This document shows positions 35,610-45,925 of a DNA stretch of 64,000 nucleotides, in pieces. The notes under the pieces were generated by a model. That model made no database searches, was not told where the DNA came from, and was given only the letters and a program-made list of their open reading frames with translations. The position numbers and the translations under genes were made by a program. Location of the stretch: assembly GCA_016794525.1 (NCBI GenBank), contig JAEUJY010000059.1:1-64000 (forward strand), written 5' to 3'. Source of the stretch: Myxococcales bacterium (GTDB lineage: Bacteria > Myxococcota_A > Polyangia > Haliangiales > Haliangiaceae). Positions within the stretch are counted from its first letter, which is position 1. Every line of letters starts with the position of its first letter.

Positions 35610-36542
35610 TCAGCCGGCCGACGCGAGCTGAGCTTCGAGGGGGGCGGTGGCGGTGGAGGTGCCCGCGGCGGCCTGCGCGCCGCGGCCGTCGTCGCGCACC
35701 GCCGCGAACGCCATCGTCGGCGTGCGGTGGGTGGCCGCGATCCGACCGGCGCGATCGACGGCGATCACGCCGGCGCCGGCCGCGGCGCCACCGGTCGCGA
35801 TCATCTCGTCGAGCAGCGCCGCGGCCGCGGCTGCCGGCGTCGCGCCGGCCTCGACCGCCAGCGCCAGCCGGCGGGTCAACGTCGCGCGGATGATCGCCTC
35901 GCCGGGGCCGGTGGCCGACGCCGCCAGCCCGCGGTCGGCCCAGGTGCCGCAGCCGGGCAGCGGCGAGTCGCCGACCCGGCCGGGGCGCTTGCCGAGGATG
36001 CCGCCGGTCGACGTCGCCGCCGCCAGCCGCCCCGCCCCGTCGATCGCCACCGCCCCGACGGTGCCGCCACCGACCTCGGCTGCGCGCTCGATCCGCTGCG
36101 CCCGCCAGCGGGCCAGCGCGCGCGCGGTCACCATCGTCCCCGGCGGCGCCGGCGCGTGGCCGTGGCGGCGGGCGAAGGCCCAGGCCGCGGCGCCGGCGAG
36201 CAGCACGTGCTCGCCGTCGTCGAGCACCGCCCGCGCCAGATCGATCGGCCGCCGCAGGTCGGGCACCGCCGCGATCGCGCCGATCCGCCCGTCGACGCCG
36301 TCCATGATCGCGGCGTCGAGCTCGACGGTCCCGTCGCGGGTCAAGACCGCGCCGACGCCGGCGTTGAACGCCGGATCGTCCTCGAGCGCGCGCACCGCCG
36401 CCTGCACCGCGTCGAGCGCGGCGCCGCCGGCCGCCAGCCGCGCGTACCCGCGCCGCGCCGCCGCCGCGCAGCCCGCGGTCGCCGCCGCGTGGCGGGCCGG
36501 CTCGATCGTCCCCGCGCCGCCGTGGACGACGATCGCGATCAT
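35610..36542 (-). CDS. Isoaspartyl peptidase / L-asparaginase (Ntn hydrolase)
   Basis: 310 residues from ATG 36542, overlapping the upstream stop (ATGA). Type III asparaginase fold: N-terminal IAIVVHGGAGTI, LEDDPAFNAGVGAVLTRDG, LDAAIMDG, and the autocleavage site before nucleophile T161 in EVGGGTVGAVAID, with substrate-loop GRVGDSPLPGCGTWAD. Such precursors self-cleave and hydrolyse beta-aspartyl dipeptides and asparagine. No signal peptide, so cytoplasmic. It is coupled to the SUMF1-fold lipoprotein gene. Confidence 0.93.
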   Translation of the reverse strand: MIAIVVHGGAGTIEPARHAAATAGCAAAARRGYARLAAGGAALDAVQAAVRALEDDPAFNAGVGAVLTRDGTVELDAAIMDGVDGRIGAIAAVPDLRRPIDLARAVLDDGEHVLLAGAAAWAFARRHGHAPAPPGTMVTARALARWRAQRIERAAEVGGGTVGAVAIDGAGRLAAATSTGGILGKRPGRVGDSPLPGCGTWADRGLAASATGPGEAIIRATLTRRLALAVEAGATPAAAAAALLDEMIATGGAAAGAGVIAVDRAGRIAATHRTPTMAFAAVRDDGRGAQAAAGTSTATAPLEAQLASAG

Positions 36543-37504
36543 GCGCCGGCGCAGCGGAAGCCGACGATGACGTGGCGGGCGTGGCGGGGGCGGCCGTGCC
36601 ACGCGGCGCCGCGGCCCAGGCCGGCGTGATCGTCCCAGGCCGAGCCCTTGACCGTCATCTGCGGCGTCGGCCCGGCGCCGTCGCCGCCGGCGCCGGGCGG
36701 CCAACGGGTCGCGGTCCACTGGAACACGTTGCCGGCGAGATCGAGCACGCCGGTCGGGCTGATCGCCCCGGGCACGCTGCCGACCGCGACGGTGTCGCGC
36801 GGGCCGCCGTCGGCGCTGTTGAGCTGCTCGCGATCGAAGGTCGGGCCCCACGGGTACGGCATGCCGGCGTCGCCGCGGGCGGCCTTCTCGAACTCGTGCG
36901 CGCCCGGCAGCCGCCGCGCCGCGCCGACCACCTGGCCGCGCCACGCGCAGTACGCCGCCGCGTCGTCCCAGTCGACCAGCACGACCGGGTGATCGGCGCG
37001 CCCGGCCGGCGGCCGCCCGTCCTTCCAGACGAAGCGCTCGACCTCGGTGGCCCAGTCCTGCGCGAACCCCTGCGTCGCCCAGGTCGCGGCGTCCATCGTC
37101 GGCGCCGGCGCGCCGCCGTCGGCGACGAACTCGGCGTAGGCCGCGTTGGTGACCGGCAGGAGGTCGATGCGGAACGTCGGCAGCTCGACGATGTGGCGGT
37201 CCTCCTCGCGATCGAACCAGCCGTTGTCGCGGGCGGTGGTGGCGCCGGCGGCCGCGCTCCAGTCGTCGTAGGCGCGCTGGCGCTCCTCGGGGGTCGACCC
37301 GGCGATCGAGCGGCTCGACGGGATCACCACCATCTGGGCGTCGGCCGCCATCGACAGCGGGGCCGCGCCGCCACGGTAGGTCACGGCGCGCGGCGGCGTG
37401 GCGACGATCGGCGCGACCGCCTGGGCGGGGGCGTAGCGCGGGCGGTGGCCGCCACCGCAGGCCGCGGCGCTCACCAGCAGCGCCGCGAGGCATCGACGGG
37501 TCAT
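36539..37504 (-). CDS. SUMF1-fold (formylglycine-generating enzyme-like) lipoprotein
   Basis: 321 residues from ATG 37504. Lipoprotein signal (CLAALLVSAAACGGG). FGE-sulfatase fold: AADAQMVVIPSSRSIAGSTP, LLPVTNAAYAEFVADGGAP, HPVVLVDWDDAAAYCAWRG, RRLPGAHEFEKAARGDAGMP, YPWGPTFD, VLDLAGNVFQWTATRW and GFRCAGA. In true aerobic FGEs two catalytic copper-binding Cys sit just before the end; here that stretch reads KGSAWDDHAGLGRGAAWHGR without Cys, so formylglycine formation is unlikely. It may be a binding or structural member. Coupled to the asparaginase gene by a 4-nt overlap. Confidence 0.88.
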   Translation of the reverse strand: MTRRCLAALLVSAAACGGGHRPRYAPAQAVAPIVATPPRAVTYRGGAAPLSMAADAQMVVIPSSRSIAGSTPEERQRAYDDWSAAAGATTARDNGWFDREEDRHIVELPTFRIDLLPVTNAAYAEFVADGGAPAPTMDAATWATQGFAQDWATEVERFVWKDGRPPAGRADHPVVLVDWDDAAAYCAWRGQVVGAARRLPGAHEFEKAARGDAGMPYPWGPTFDREQLNSADGGPRDTVAVGSVPGAISPTGVLDLAGNVFQWTATRWPPGAGGDGAGPTPQMTVKGSAWDDHAGLGRGAAWHGRPRHARHVIVGFRCAGA

Positions 37505-37512
37505 GCGCGCGA

Positions 37513-38649
37513 CTATAGCCCGGCGGCGTCGGCCACGCCGGCGTCGGCCGACGCCAGGCTGCGCTCGTAGGCCCGCTCGCGCAGCGCCACGGCCACCGCG
37601 TCGACGAACGCCGGCCCCGCGGCCAGCGCCGCCGCGTCGAGCGCCACCGGCATCGGCGCCGGGCTCTGGCGCGCGATCGCGCCGACCTGATCGCGCAGCA
37701 TCCGCGCCACCGGCGTCGGCGCCGCGGCGTCGACGTAGACCACCGCCGGCAGCGCGCCGCCGTCGTCGACGATCACCGCGGTGGCGAACAACCAGCGGCC
37801 GTCGGCCGACCAGCGCGGGCCGCTCTCGTCGGTGCCGGCCAGGTCGACCAGGGGCCGCGGCTCGCCGTCGCGCGCCTGCACGAACAGATCGTAGTCGCGG
37901 CCGCCGCCCGGTCGCTCGACGCCGCGGGCGAACGCCAGCCGATCGCCGCCCGGGGCCCACGCCGGCGTCACGTCGCGCGGGCCGTCGGTCAGGAACGTGA
38001 CGCTGCCGTCGACGGCGCGCAGCGCGATCCGGCTGCGGGCGCCGGCGCGATCGATCTCCTGGTACGCGATCTCGCCGGTGGCCGCCACCGACGGCGCGAC
38101 GTGGTGGACCGGCCCGTCGGCCAGCACCTCGACCGCGCCGATCGCCACCGCGTCGCCGCGGGCGCCGATCGTCACCCGCGCCAGCGCGAACGTCGCCTCG
38201 GTGCGGCGCGCGAACACCACCGCGTCGCCGGCGGGCGTCCACACCGGATCGACGTCGTCGCCGGTGCCGTCGGTGACCCGCACCGCGGTCGCGCCGACCG
38301 CCGCCGGCATCACCCACAGGCTGGTGTGCGCGAGGTCGCGCCCACGCGACGACACGAACGCCACCCACCGGCCGTCGGGCGAGAACGCCGCCTGCTCGTC
38401 GCGGCTCGGCGCGGCGGCTCGCCCCGCCGACAGCACGGCCCAGCGGTCGCCGTGCTCGTCCACCAGCACCAGCCGGGTGCCGCCGTTCCAGACCTCGCTC
38501 ACCGCCAGGCGCAGCTCCGGCGCCGGCACCGGCCGCTCGACGCGCGCGCACCCGGCCGCGACCAGCGCGCAACAGGCACTCACGCCCCCGAAGAAGGATC
38601 TCGCGTTTCGGGTGCGGTTCGGCGTCCCCGTCGAGCCTTGACGGATCAT
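37513..38649 (-). CDS. TolB/WD40-like beta-propeller lipoprotein
   Basis: 378 residues if it starts at ATG 38649 (MIRQGSTGTPNRTRNARSFF), giving a charged n-region and lipobox ending AAGC; a shorter start at GTG 38583 would leave only 11 residues before that Cys. Propeller blades of the PD40 type: DEQAAFSPDGRWVAFVSSRG, DDVDPVWTPAGDAVVFARRT, VAPSVAATGEIAYQEID, VTPAWAPGGDRLAFARGV and SGPRWSADGRWLFATAV. Likely periplasmic or outer-membrane anchored. It ends 9 nt before the SUMF1-like start and is presumably in the same operon. A dispersed-repeat-like string lies inside its first 20 codons. Confidence 0.8.
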   Translation of the reverse strand: MIRQGSTGTPNRTRNARSFFGGVSACCALVAAGCARVERPVPAPELRLAVSEVWNGGTRLVLVDEHGDRWAVLSAGRAAAPSRDEQAAFSPDGRWVAFVSSRGRDLAHTSLWVMPAAVGATAVRVTDGTGDDVDPVWTPAGDAVVFARRTEATFALARVTIGARGDAVAIGAVEVLADGPVHHVAPSVAATGEIAYQEIDRAGARSRIALRAVDGSVTFLTDGPRDVTPAWAPGGDRLAFARGVERPGGGRDYDLFVQARDGEPRPLVDLAGTDESGPRWSADGRWLFATAVIVDDGGALPAVVYVDAAAPTPVARMLRDQVGAIARQSPAPMPVALDAAALAAGPAFVDAVAVALRERAYERSLASADAGVADAAGL

Positions 38650-38678
38650 GCAGCTACGTGCGCCACCAGCCTCCACCC

Positions 38679-38697
38679 GGGTCTTTTCGAAAGACCC
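38679..38697 (-). terminator. 3'-end hairpin after the 83-residue gene
   Basis: Perfect 8-bp stem GGGTCTTT/AAAGACCC with loop CGA in the mRNA sense, 7 nt past the stop codon at 38705. Same type as the hairpins after proS, the beta-barrel gene and the gene ending at 19829. Confidence 0.55.
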
Positions 38698-38704
38698 TCG
38701 CGAA

Positions 38705-38956
38705 TCACTTCGCGGGCGTCGGCGCGGCCTCGGCCGGCGCCTTCTGCGTCTGGGCCTTCTCGGGCTCGGCCGCGTGCTTCTTCGCCGGAGGCGGGAAGCC
38801 GAAGAAGATCACCACGCTGAGGAGGCCGATGCCGACCGCCGCGATCAGCGCGATCATCATCGACTTCTGCAGGTTCTCCTGGGTGCTGCGCTCGAAGACG
38901 ACCATGGAGGCTTCGTCCTGCGGGGCCAGCGACGTGAAGTTCGAATACTCGTTCAT
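38705..38956 (-). CDS. Small single-pass membrane protein
   Basis: 83 residues from ATG 38956, with GGAG 7-10 nt upstream. A soluble N-terminus (MNEYSNFTSLAPQDEASMVV) precedes one TM helix (MMIALIAAVGIGLLSVVIFF) and an Ala/Lys/Pro/Glu-rich tail (AAEPEKAQTQKAPAEAAPTP). Clear promoter and terminator-like hairpin flank it, so it is a monocistronic gene. Function unknown. Confidence 0.8.
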   Translation of the reverse strand: MNEYSNFTSLAPQDEASMVVFERSTQENLQKSMMIALIAAVGIGLLSVVIFFGFPPPAKKHAAEPEKAQTQKAPAEAAPTPAK

Positions 38957-38972
38957 GGGATCTCCGGCGGTT

Positions 38973-39002
38973 ACGGTAGTGCCTGGGGCGGGGTCGGGTC
39001 AA
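38973..39002 (-). promoter_or_regulatory. Promoter TTGACC-N18-TACCGT
   Basis: Read on the minus strand, a -35 TTGACC (39002-38997) and -10 TACCGT (38978-38973) spaced 18 nt end 17 nt before the start of the 83-residue gene. The -35 is near consensus, the -10 weaker (3/6). Confidence 0.45.
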
Positions 39003-39058
39003 CGCGCGCGGGCGGTCGTGAAATGCAACTTCTCGGTCAGTCGTTCGTCTGAAGAGGC

Positions 39059-40147
39059 ATGGCGATCTCGCTGGTTGGTCAGGCGCGCGACCGCTCGAAG
39101 CCCGGTAGGACACCCGCCAGCGGCGCCGGTTCCCGGTTTCTGCGCGCCGCCGCGCCGGGGCTGATCGCCGCCGCCATGGGGCTGGGCGCCTGCGCCGACG
39201 GCCACGCCGAGCCGCCCGCCGCGCCGACGTCGGGCCCCGGCCAGCCAGCGGCCCCCGCGGCGCCCACCGCCGGCCCCGCCGTCACCCACCCTGGCGCTGC
39301 CGGCGAGACCTGCCTCGGGGTCGCCGACCGCGGCATCTGGTCCGATCTCGACGACGACCTGCAGCTCGACCTGCCCGCGGCGCTCACGTCGGCCCGGGTC
39401 ACCGCGACGATCGACCCCGGGCGCCCGCTGCTGGTGCTCTCCGTCGACGGCTGGCCGACCAAGCCGTACCCGCTGACCGGCGCCGCCGAGCTGGCGGTCG
39501 GCGACCACCGCCTGGCGCTGCGCCCGGGCGATCGCGCCGAGCTAGCGCCGCTGCTCACCGCCGCCAACCTGTCCACCGCCGCGGCCACGCCCGATCGCGA
39601 TCGCGACGGCATCCCCGATCCGCTCGACGTGCTGCTCGGCGCTCGCAAGACCGCGATCAACGCCGACGCCTACGTCGGCGGCTACGAGTCGCTGCGCTAC
39701 CCGATGGGCGACGTAGCCCGCGACCACGGCGTCTGCACCGACGTCGTCGTCCGCGCGCTGCGCAACGCCGGCGTCGATCTCCAGGCCGAGCTGCACGCCG
39801 ACATCGCGCGGTCGCCGCGCAGCTACCCGATGGTCAAGGGCAAGGGCGACCCCAACATCGACCACCGCCGGGTCAAGACGCTCCTGCCCTACCTGCGCCG
39901 CCACCTCGATCAGCGCTCGGCGGCGCTCGACGATCCCGCCGACCCGGTGCGCCCCGGCGACCTGGTGCTGTTCGACACCTTCCCCTCGCGCAGCGGCCCC
40001 GACCACATCGGCGTGGTCTCGGACCGCCGCGACGAGCATGGCCACCTGCTGGTCATCAACAACTGGACCGACGGCAGCGTCACCGGCGAGATGGATCTGC
40101 TGGCGTGGGTGCCGGTGACCCACCGCTTCCGCCTCCGCACGCGCTGA
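39059..40147 (+). CDS. DUF1287 lipoprotein (NlpC/P60-like fold)
   Basis: 362 residues from ATG 39059. Signal ending MGLGAC after a charged n-region, then a Pro/Ala linker and a domain with two internal Cys. Residues about 185-360 are DUF1287: INADAYVGGYESLRYPMGDV, nucleophile-like Cys in HGVCTDVVVRALRNAGVDLQ, NIDHRRVKTLLPYLRRH, DPVRPGDLVLFDTFP and His in GPDHIGVVSDRRD. The Cys-His pair fits a cysteine peptidase-type fold acting on peptidoglycan or peptides, though DUF1287 activity is not established. Periplasmic. Confidence 0.88.
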   Translation: MAISLVGQARDRSKPGRTPASGAGSRFLRAAAPGLIAAAMGLGACADGHAEPPAAPTSGPGQPAAPAAPTAGPAVTHPGAAGETCLGVADRGIWSDLDDDLQLDLPAALTSARVTATIDPGRPLLVLSVDGWPTKPYPLTGAAELAVGDHRLALRPGDRAELAPLLTAANLSTAAATPDRDRDGIPDPLDVLLGARKTAINADAYVGGYESLRYPMGDVARDHGVCTDVVVRALRNAGVDLQAELHADIARSPRSYPMVKGKGDPNIDHRRVKTLLPYLRRHLDQRSAALDDPADPVRPGDLVLFDTFPSRSGPDHIGVVSDRRDEHGHLLVINNWTDGSVTGEMDLLAWVPVTHRFRLRTR

Positions 40148-40234
40148 CCCCGGCGGGCCGCGGCGTCAGAACTTGCCGGCGCCATCCGCCGTCGGCGATT
40201 GCGAGTCGCGGGCCGGTTGGCTACCGTATCGGCG

Positions 40235-41752
40235 ATGGCGACTCGCTCCCTGGTGGTGTGCGCGCTGGTCGCCGCGGTGGCCGCGCGCCCGGCGGTCGCG
40301 GGCGAGCGCGATCACGTGTTGATCGACAAGGTCGACGCCCGGCCGTCGCCGATCAACGGCCTGGCCCGGGTGCGCGCGCTGGTGTCGGCCACCGAGCTCC
40401 AGGGCGCGCGCATCCCGCAGGAGGGCAAGCCCGAGCTCACGCTGAAGCTGGGCGGCGCCAAGGTCCCGTTCGCGTGGGGCGTCGCGGCCCAGGCCGAGGT
40501 CGAGCTCGACATCGTGCTGGTGGTCGCCACCACCGACGCCTTCGCCGGTAGCCTCGACGGGATCCGCGACGCGCTCGGCGCCGGCCTGCTGACGCCGCTC
40601 GAGAAGCTCGGGCCGCGGGTGCAGATCGCGGTGATCGGCTACGGCAACACCACCGTGGGCCAGAAGCGCCTCGGCACGATCGCCAACGCCCGCGCCGCGC
40701 TGGCCAAGCTCGAGATCGACGACGTCACCACCGAGGTCGCGCTGGTCAAGGCGGTGAGCGACGCGGTCGCGCTGGCGTCGCGGCAGAAGCCCAAGCAGGT
40801 GGGCGTGATGCAGCGCCCGATCGTGATCGTCGTGTCCGACGGCGACGGCATCCCGGTCGAGGAACGCCACGAGATCACCGCGGCCGGCGAGGCCGCCGCC
40901 AAGAAGGGCGTGCGCATCCACGCGCTGGCCTACTCGCCCACCAAGGCCCGGCGCTCGCTGCTCACGCTCGGCGAGCTGGCCAAGCAATCGAGCGGCACGT
41001 TCCGCTGGATCCAGGAGATCGAGGGCTGGCCGAACGCGCTCGGCCAGCTGGTCGATCAGCTCGCCAACCAGTACGTGCTGACCGCGCTGGCGCCGCTCGA
41101 GGAGGTCGCGGGCAAGAAGCTGGCCGTGTCGATCAACTTCGCCGGCGATCCGCTGGCGGCGCCCGACGCGAAGGTGCCGCCGCCCAAGTGCGGCAAGGAG
41201 GTCTGCGAGGCCGACGCGTACTGCGTGCGCGACGTGTGCGTCGTGCGCGCGCGCGCGCCCGGCCGCGGGGTGTTCCTGTGGATCATGCTCGGCGGCGGCG
41301 GCCTGCTCGGGCTGGTGGCGATCGGCCTGGGCGGCCGCGCCATCGCCCGCCGCCGCGGCGCGCCCCGGCCCGCGCCGATGCCGATGCCGATGCCGACCGG
41401 AGCGGTCGGTCCAGCGCCCGGCCCCGCGCCCGCGATGGCGCCCTCGCCCGCCGCGCCCCCGGGCGGGCCGGTGCTGATCGTCATGTCGGGCCCCGAGGCC
41501 GGCCGCCAGGTGCCGCTGCACCACGGCTTCACGCTGGGCAAGGCCCCGGGGCACCACCTGTCGCTGGCCCACGACGGCACCGCGTCGAGCAACCACGCGC
41601 AGATCACGTTCGACGGCCAGGCCTGGACCCTCACCGACCTGGGCTCGACCAACGGCACCTTCGCCAACGGCAACCGCGTCACCACCGTGCGGTTGTTCCC
41701 CGGCATGACCGTGCGGCTCGGCTCGACCGACGTCCGGTTCTGGCAACCCTAG
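40235..41752 (+). CDS. VWA-like and FHA-domain membrane protein
   Basis: 505 residues from ATG 40235 where the signal starts (TRSLVVCALVAAVAARPAVA). A VWA-like domain (about 80-290) contains VELDIVLVVATTDAFAGSLD, RPIVIVVSDGDGIPVEE and GVRIHALAYSPTKARRSLLT, but the MIDAS DxSxS motif is absent (VATTD). After a Cys-rich spacer (PPKCGKEVCEADAYC) there is a TM helix (about 346-368, FLWIMLGGGGLLGLVAIGLG), a Pro/Met linker, and a C-terminal FHA domain (about 420-505) with HGFTLGKAPG, SSNHAQITF and LGSTNGTF. Thus periplasmic VWA and cytoplasmic phosphothreonine-binding FHA could link envelope state to kinases. It leads the operon with the amidase gene 8 nt downstream. Confidence 0.9.
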   Translation: MATRSLVVCALVAAVAARPAVAGERDHVLIDKVDARPSPINGLARVRALVSATELQGARIPQEGKPELTLKLGGAKVPFAWGVAAQAEVELDIVLVVATTDAFAGSLDGIRDALGAGLLTPLEKLGPRVQIAVIGYGNTTVGQKRLGTIANARAALAKLEIDDVTTEVALVKAVSDAVALASRQKPKQVGVMQRPIVIVVSDGDGIPVEERHEITAAGEAAAKKGVRIHALAYSPTKARRSLLTLGELAKQSSGTFRWIQEIEGWPNALGQLVDQLANQYVLTALAPLEEVAGKKLAVSINFAGDPLAAPDAKVPPPKCGKEVCEADAYCVRDVCVVRARAPGRGVFLWIMLGGGGLLGLVAIGLGGRAIARRRGAPRPAPMPMPMPTGAVGPAPGPAPAMAPSPAAPPGGPVLIVMSGPEAGRQVPLHHGFTLGKAPGHHLSLAHDGTASSNHAQITFDGQAWTLTDLGSTNGTFANGNRVTTVRLFPGMTVRLGSTDVRFWQP

Positions 41753-41760
41753 GAAACACC

Positions 41761-43730
<1,970 letters not shown>

Positions 43731-43734
<4 letters not shown>

Positions 43735-43922
43735 AGCCCCCAGCCGCGAAGCCGCCCGGCACGCCCGCCTCGCCGACACCCGCCGCGGGCCTGAGCCGCC
43801 GCCGCCTGCTAGGTGGCGCGCTGACCGCCGCGCTCACCGCCGCGCTGGTGCCGCGCGACGTCGCACCCCGCCCGGCCAAGACGCGCTGGCGCGAGGCCAC
43901 GCGCTGGATCGGCCACGCGTGA
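43731..43922 (+). CDS. 63-residue Tat-signal-like peptide
   Basis: 63 residues from ATG 43731, overlapping the amidase stop by 4 nt. Pro-rich n-region, then SRRRLLGGALTAALTAALVP, a twin-arginine-like signal, followed by only about 24 residues (RDVAPRPAKTRWREATRWIG). Could be a small membrane or exported partner of the amidase, for instance a chaperone-like or immunity peptide; function unknown. Translation coupling and frame support a real gene despite its size. Confidence 0.6.
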
Positions 43923-43973
43923 TCGGTCGCCGCGCCGCGCCATGATCGCCCGGGGCCGGTGTATGGTCCCCGC

Positions 43974-44942
43974 ATGGTCCGGTTCACCGTAGTCGCCCTG
44001 CTCCTCGCCGTCGCCGCACCCGCGGCGGCGCAGGTGATCCCCGACGAGCCCGCTGGCGACCCCGGCGCTGGCGGCGAGACCGAGCTCGACGACGACCCGC
44101 CGCCGGCGACCACCGACGGCGACACCGGCGCCGAGGAGAACCCCGACGCGCCGCGCATCCTCGGCGAGCCCACCGACACCGGCCCCAAGGCGCCGGCGCC
44201 GCGCGCCACCGGGTACCCGATCGAGGAGGTGCTGCGGCCGCTGACGCTGCCCGACTTCACGTCGGAGATCCGGCTCGACGCCGCGGTCTACCCGTCGCCG
44301 TTCGACGCCGAGTTCGGGCTGCGCGCCCGCTACGGCATCACCCGGCAGGCGCAGCTGGGCGTGCGCTACGCGATCGGCGGCCTCTACGACGACGGCAAGG
44401 TGAACCCGCCCAAGACCCGGTGGAACACCGGCAAGGCCGTCGAGATCAACTTCCAGTTCCTGGTCACCGACTGGGTGGCGCCGCGCATCGCGATCCCGAT
44501 GTACGTCGACCCGTTCACGATCGGCATGACGCTGGGCGCGCCGGTGAAGTTCCGGTTCGGCAAGAAGTTCGCGATCGTCGGCTTCGAGGACGTGGTCGGC
44601 TTCAAGTTCCTCAAGAAGAAGTTCCTGCCGACGCTCGAGGGCGAGCGCCCCAACGAGTTCGACGCCGCGACGCTCGACACCGGCACGATCAAGAGCGACG
44701 GCTTCATCCGCCTCGATTTCGGCGCGGTCTACCAGTACAAGCCCAACGTCGCGCTGACCGGCCGCTTCGGCATCAACTTCGACGACTTCTCGCAGCGCGG
44801 CGACACCGGCTCGTCGCTGCGGCTGCAGGTGCAGTACTCGCCCAAGCGCAAGATCGACCTGCTCGGGCTGATGGGCTTCGATCGGCTCGACGACGCCGCC
44901 GACACGTTCCACCTGGCCGGCGCGCTGGCGGTGCGGATTTGA
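43974..44942 (+). CDS. Outer-membrane beta-barrel-like protein
   Basis: 322 residues from ATG 43974. Signal peptide (VVALLLAVAAPAAAQ), an acidic Pro-rich linker (about 25-75), then repeating amphipathic strands: EIRLDAAVYPSPFDAEFGLR, QAQLGVRYAIGGLYDDG, NFQFLVTDWVAPRIAIPMYV, PVKFRFGKKFAIVGFEDVVG, DGFIRLDFGAVYQYKPNVAL, SLRLQVQYSPKRKIDL and a final AGALAVRI. Consistent with a 10-12-stranded barrel; no family recognised. It starts 51 nt after the Tat-like peptide and may be in the same transcript or separate. Confidence 0.8.
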   Translation: MVRFTVVALLLAVAAPAAAQVIPDEPAGDPGAGGETELDDDPPPATTDGDTGAEENPDAPRILGEPTDTGPKAPAPRATGYPIEEVLRPLTLPDFTSEIRLDAAVYPSPFDAEFGLRARYGITRQAQLGVRYAIGGLYDDGKVNPPKTRWNTGKAVEINFQFLVTDWVAPRIAIPMYVDPFTIGMTLGAPVKFRFGKKFAIVGFEDVVGFKFLKKKFLPTLEGERPNEFDAATLDTGTIKSDGFIRLDFGAVYQYKPNVALTGRFGINFDDFSQRGDTGSSLRLQVQYSPKRKIDLLGLMGFDRLDDAADTFHLAGALAVRI

Positions 44943-44973
44943 CCGCTCGTCCGGTCGCGTAGGGCGACGGTCG

Positions 44974-45915
44974 ATGGCTCCCCCGCGCGCGATCTTCGTC
45001 GGCACCGCCACCCCGGCGCTGGGCGCGGCGATCTGCACGACGCTGGGCGTCGCGCCGGCCCGCGCGCGGCTGGAGCGGTTCTCCGACGGCGAGGTCCACG
45101 TCGAGCTCGACGACAGCGTCCGCGGCGCGCGGTGCTTCGTCGTGCAGTCGACCTGCGCGCCGGTCAGCGACACGCTGCTCGAGCTCTTGGTGATGGTCGA
45201 CGCGCTGCGCCGGTCGTCGGCCGGCAGCATCGTCGCGATCATCCCGTACTTCGGGTTCGCGCGGCAGGACCGCAAGGCGCGGCCGCGCACGCCGATCAGC
45301 GCCAAGCTGTGCGCGAACCTGCTGACCGCGGCCGGCGTCGACCGCGTGCTGTCGGTCGATCTCCACACCGGTCAGCTCCAGGGCTTCTTCGACATCCCGT
45401 TCGATCACCTGTTCTCGAAGACCGTGCTGGTCGACGAGCTGCGGCACCTGGGCCTGGGCGGCCCGGGCACCGTCGTGGTGGCGCCGGACGCCGGCGGCGT
45501 CGAGCGCGCCCGCGCCTACGCCAAGCGGCTGGACGTGCCGCTGGCGATCGTCGATCAGGCCCACGCCGGGGCCGGCCGCGCGCTCGGCGTCGTCGGCGAC
45601 GTCCGCGGCGCCGCGGCGATCATCGTCGACGACATCGTCGACACCGCCGAGACCCTGGTCACCGCCGCCCAGGCGCTGATGCAGGCCGGCGCGGCGTCGG
45701 TGGTCGCCTGCGCGACCCACCCGGTGCTGTCGCCGGGCGCGATCGCGCGCATCGACGCGTCGCCGCTGGGCGCGCTGGTCGTGACCGACACCATCCCGCT
45801 CGGCCCCGAGGCGCGGGCCTGCGCCAAGCTGCGCACGCGGTCGATGGCGCCGCTGATCGCCGAGGCGATCCGGCGCATCCACCGCGACGACTCGATCAGC
45901 TCGCTGTTCGCGTGA
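44974..45915 (+). CDS. prs: Ribose-phosphate pyrophosphokinase homolog with altered catalytic loop
   Basis: 313 residues from ATG 44974. Class I PRPP synthetase fold: RFSDGEVHVELDDSVRG, YFGFARQDRKARPRTPISAK, His131 in SVDLHTGQLQGFFDIPFDHL, and the PRPP loop IIVDDIVDTAETLVTAAQA. The flexible loop that in typical enzymes reads D-K-R-R is D194-Q195-A196-H197 here, losing the Lys and Arg that bind ATP phosphates. The usual PDHGG is PDAGG, and TAGT is TAET. Either activity is reduced or this is a regulatory paralog like eukaryotic PRPP-synthetase-associated proteins. A second, canonical prs should exist elsewhere in the genome if so. Confidence 0.88.
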   Translation: MAPPRAIFVGTATPALGAAICTTLGVAPARARLERFSDGEVHVELDDSVRGARCFVVQSTCAPVSDTLLELLVMVDALRRSSAGSIVAIIPYFGFARQDRKARPRTPISAKLCANLLTAAGVDRVLSVDLHTGQLQGFFDIPFDHLFSKTVLVDELRHLGLGGPGTVVVAPDAGGVERARAYAKRLDVPLAIVDQAHAGAGRALGVVGDVRGAAAIIVDDIVDTAETLVTAAQALMQAGAASVVACATHPVLSPGAIARIDASPLGALVVTDTIPLGPEARACAKLRTRSMAPLIAEAIRRIHRDDSISSLFA

Positions 45916-45925
45916 GCCGCCGCGG

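Noticed and set aside
36539-37504. Active formylglycine-generating enzyme
   Set aside because: The catalytic Cys pair near the C-terminus is absent and no sulfatase gene is in the window.
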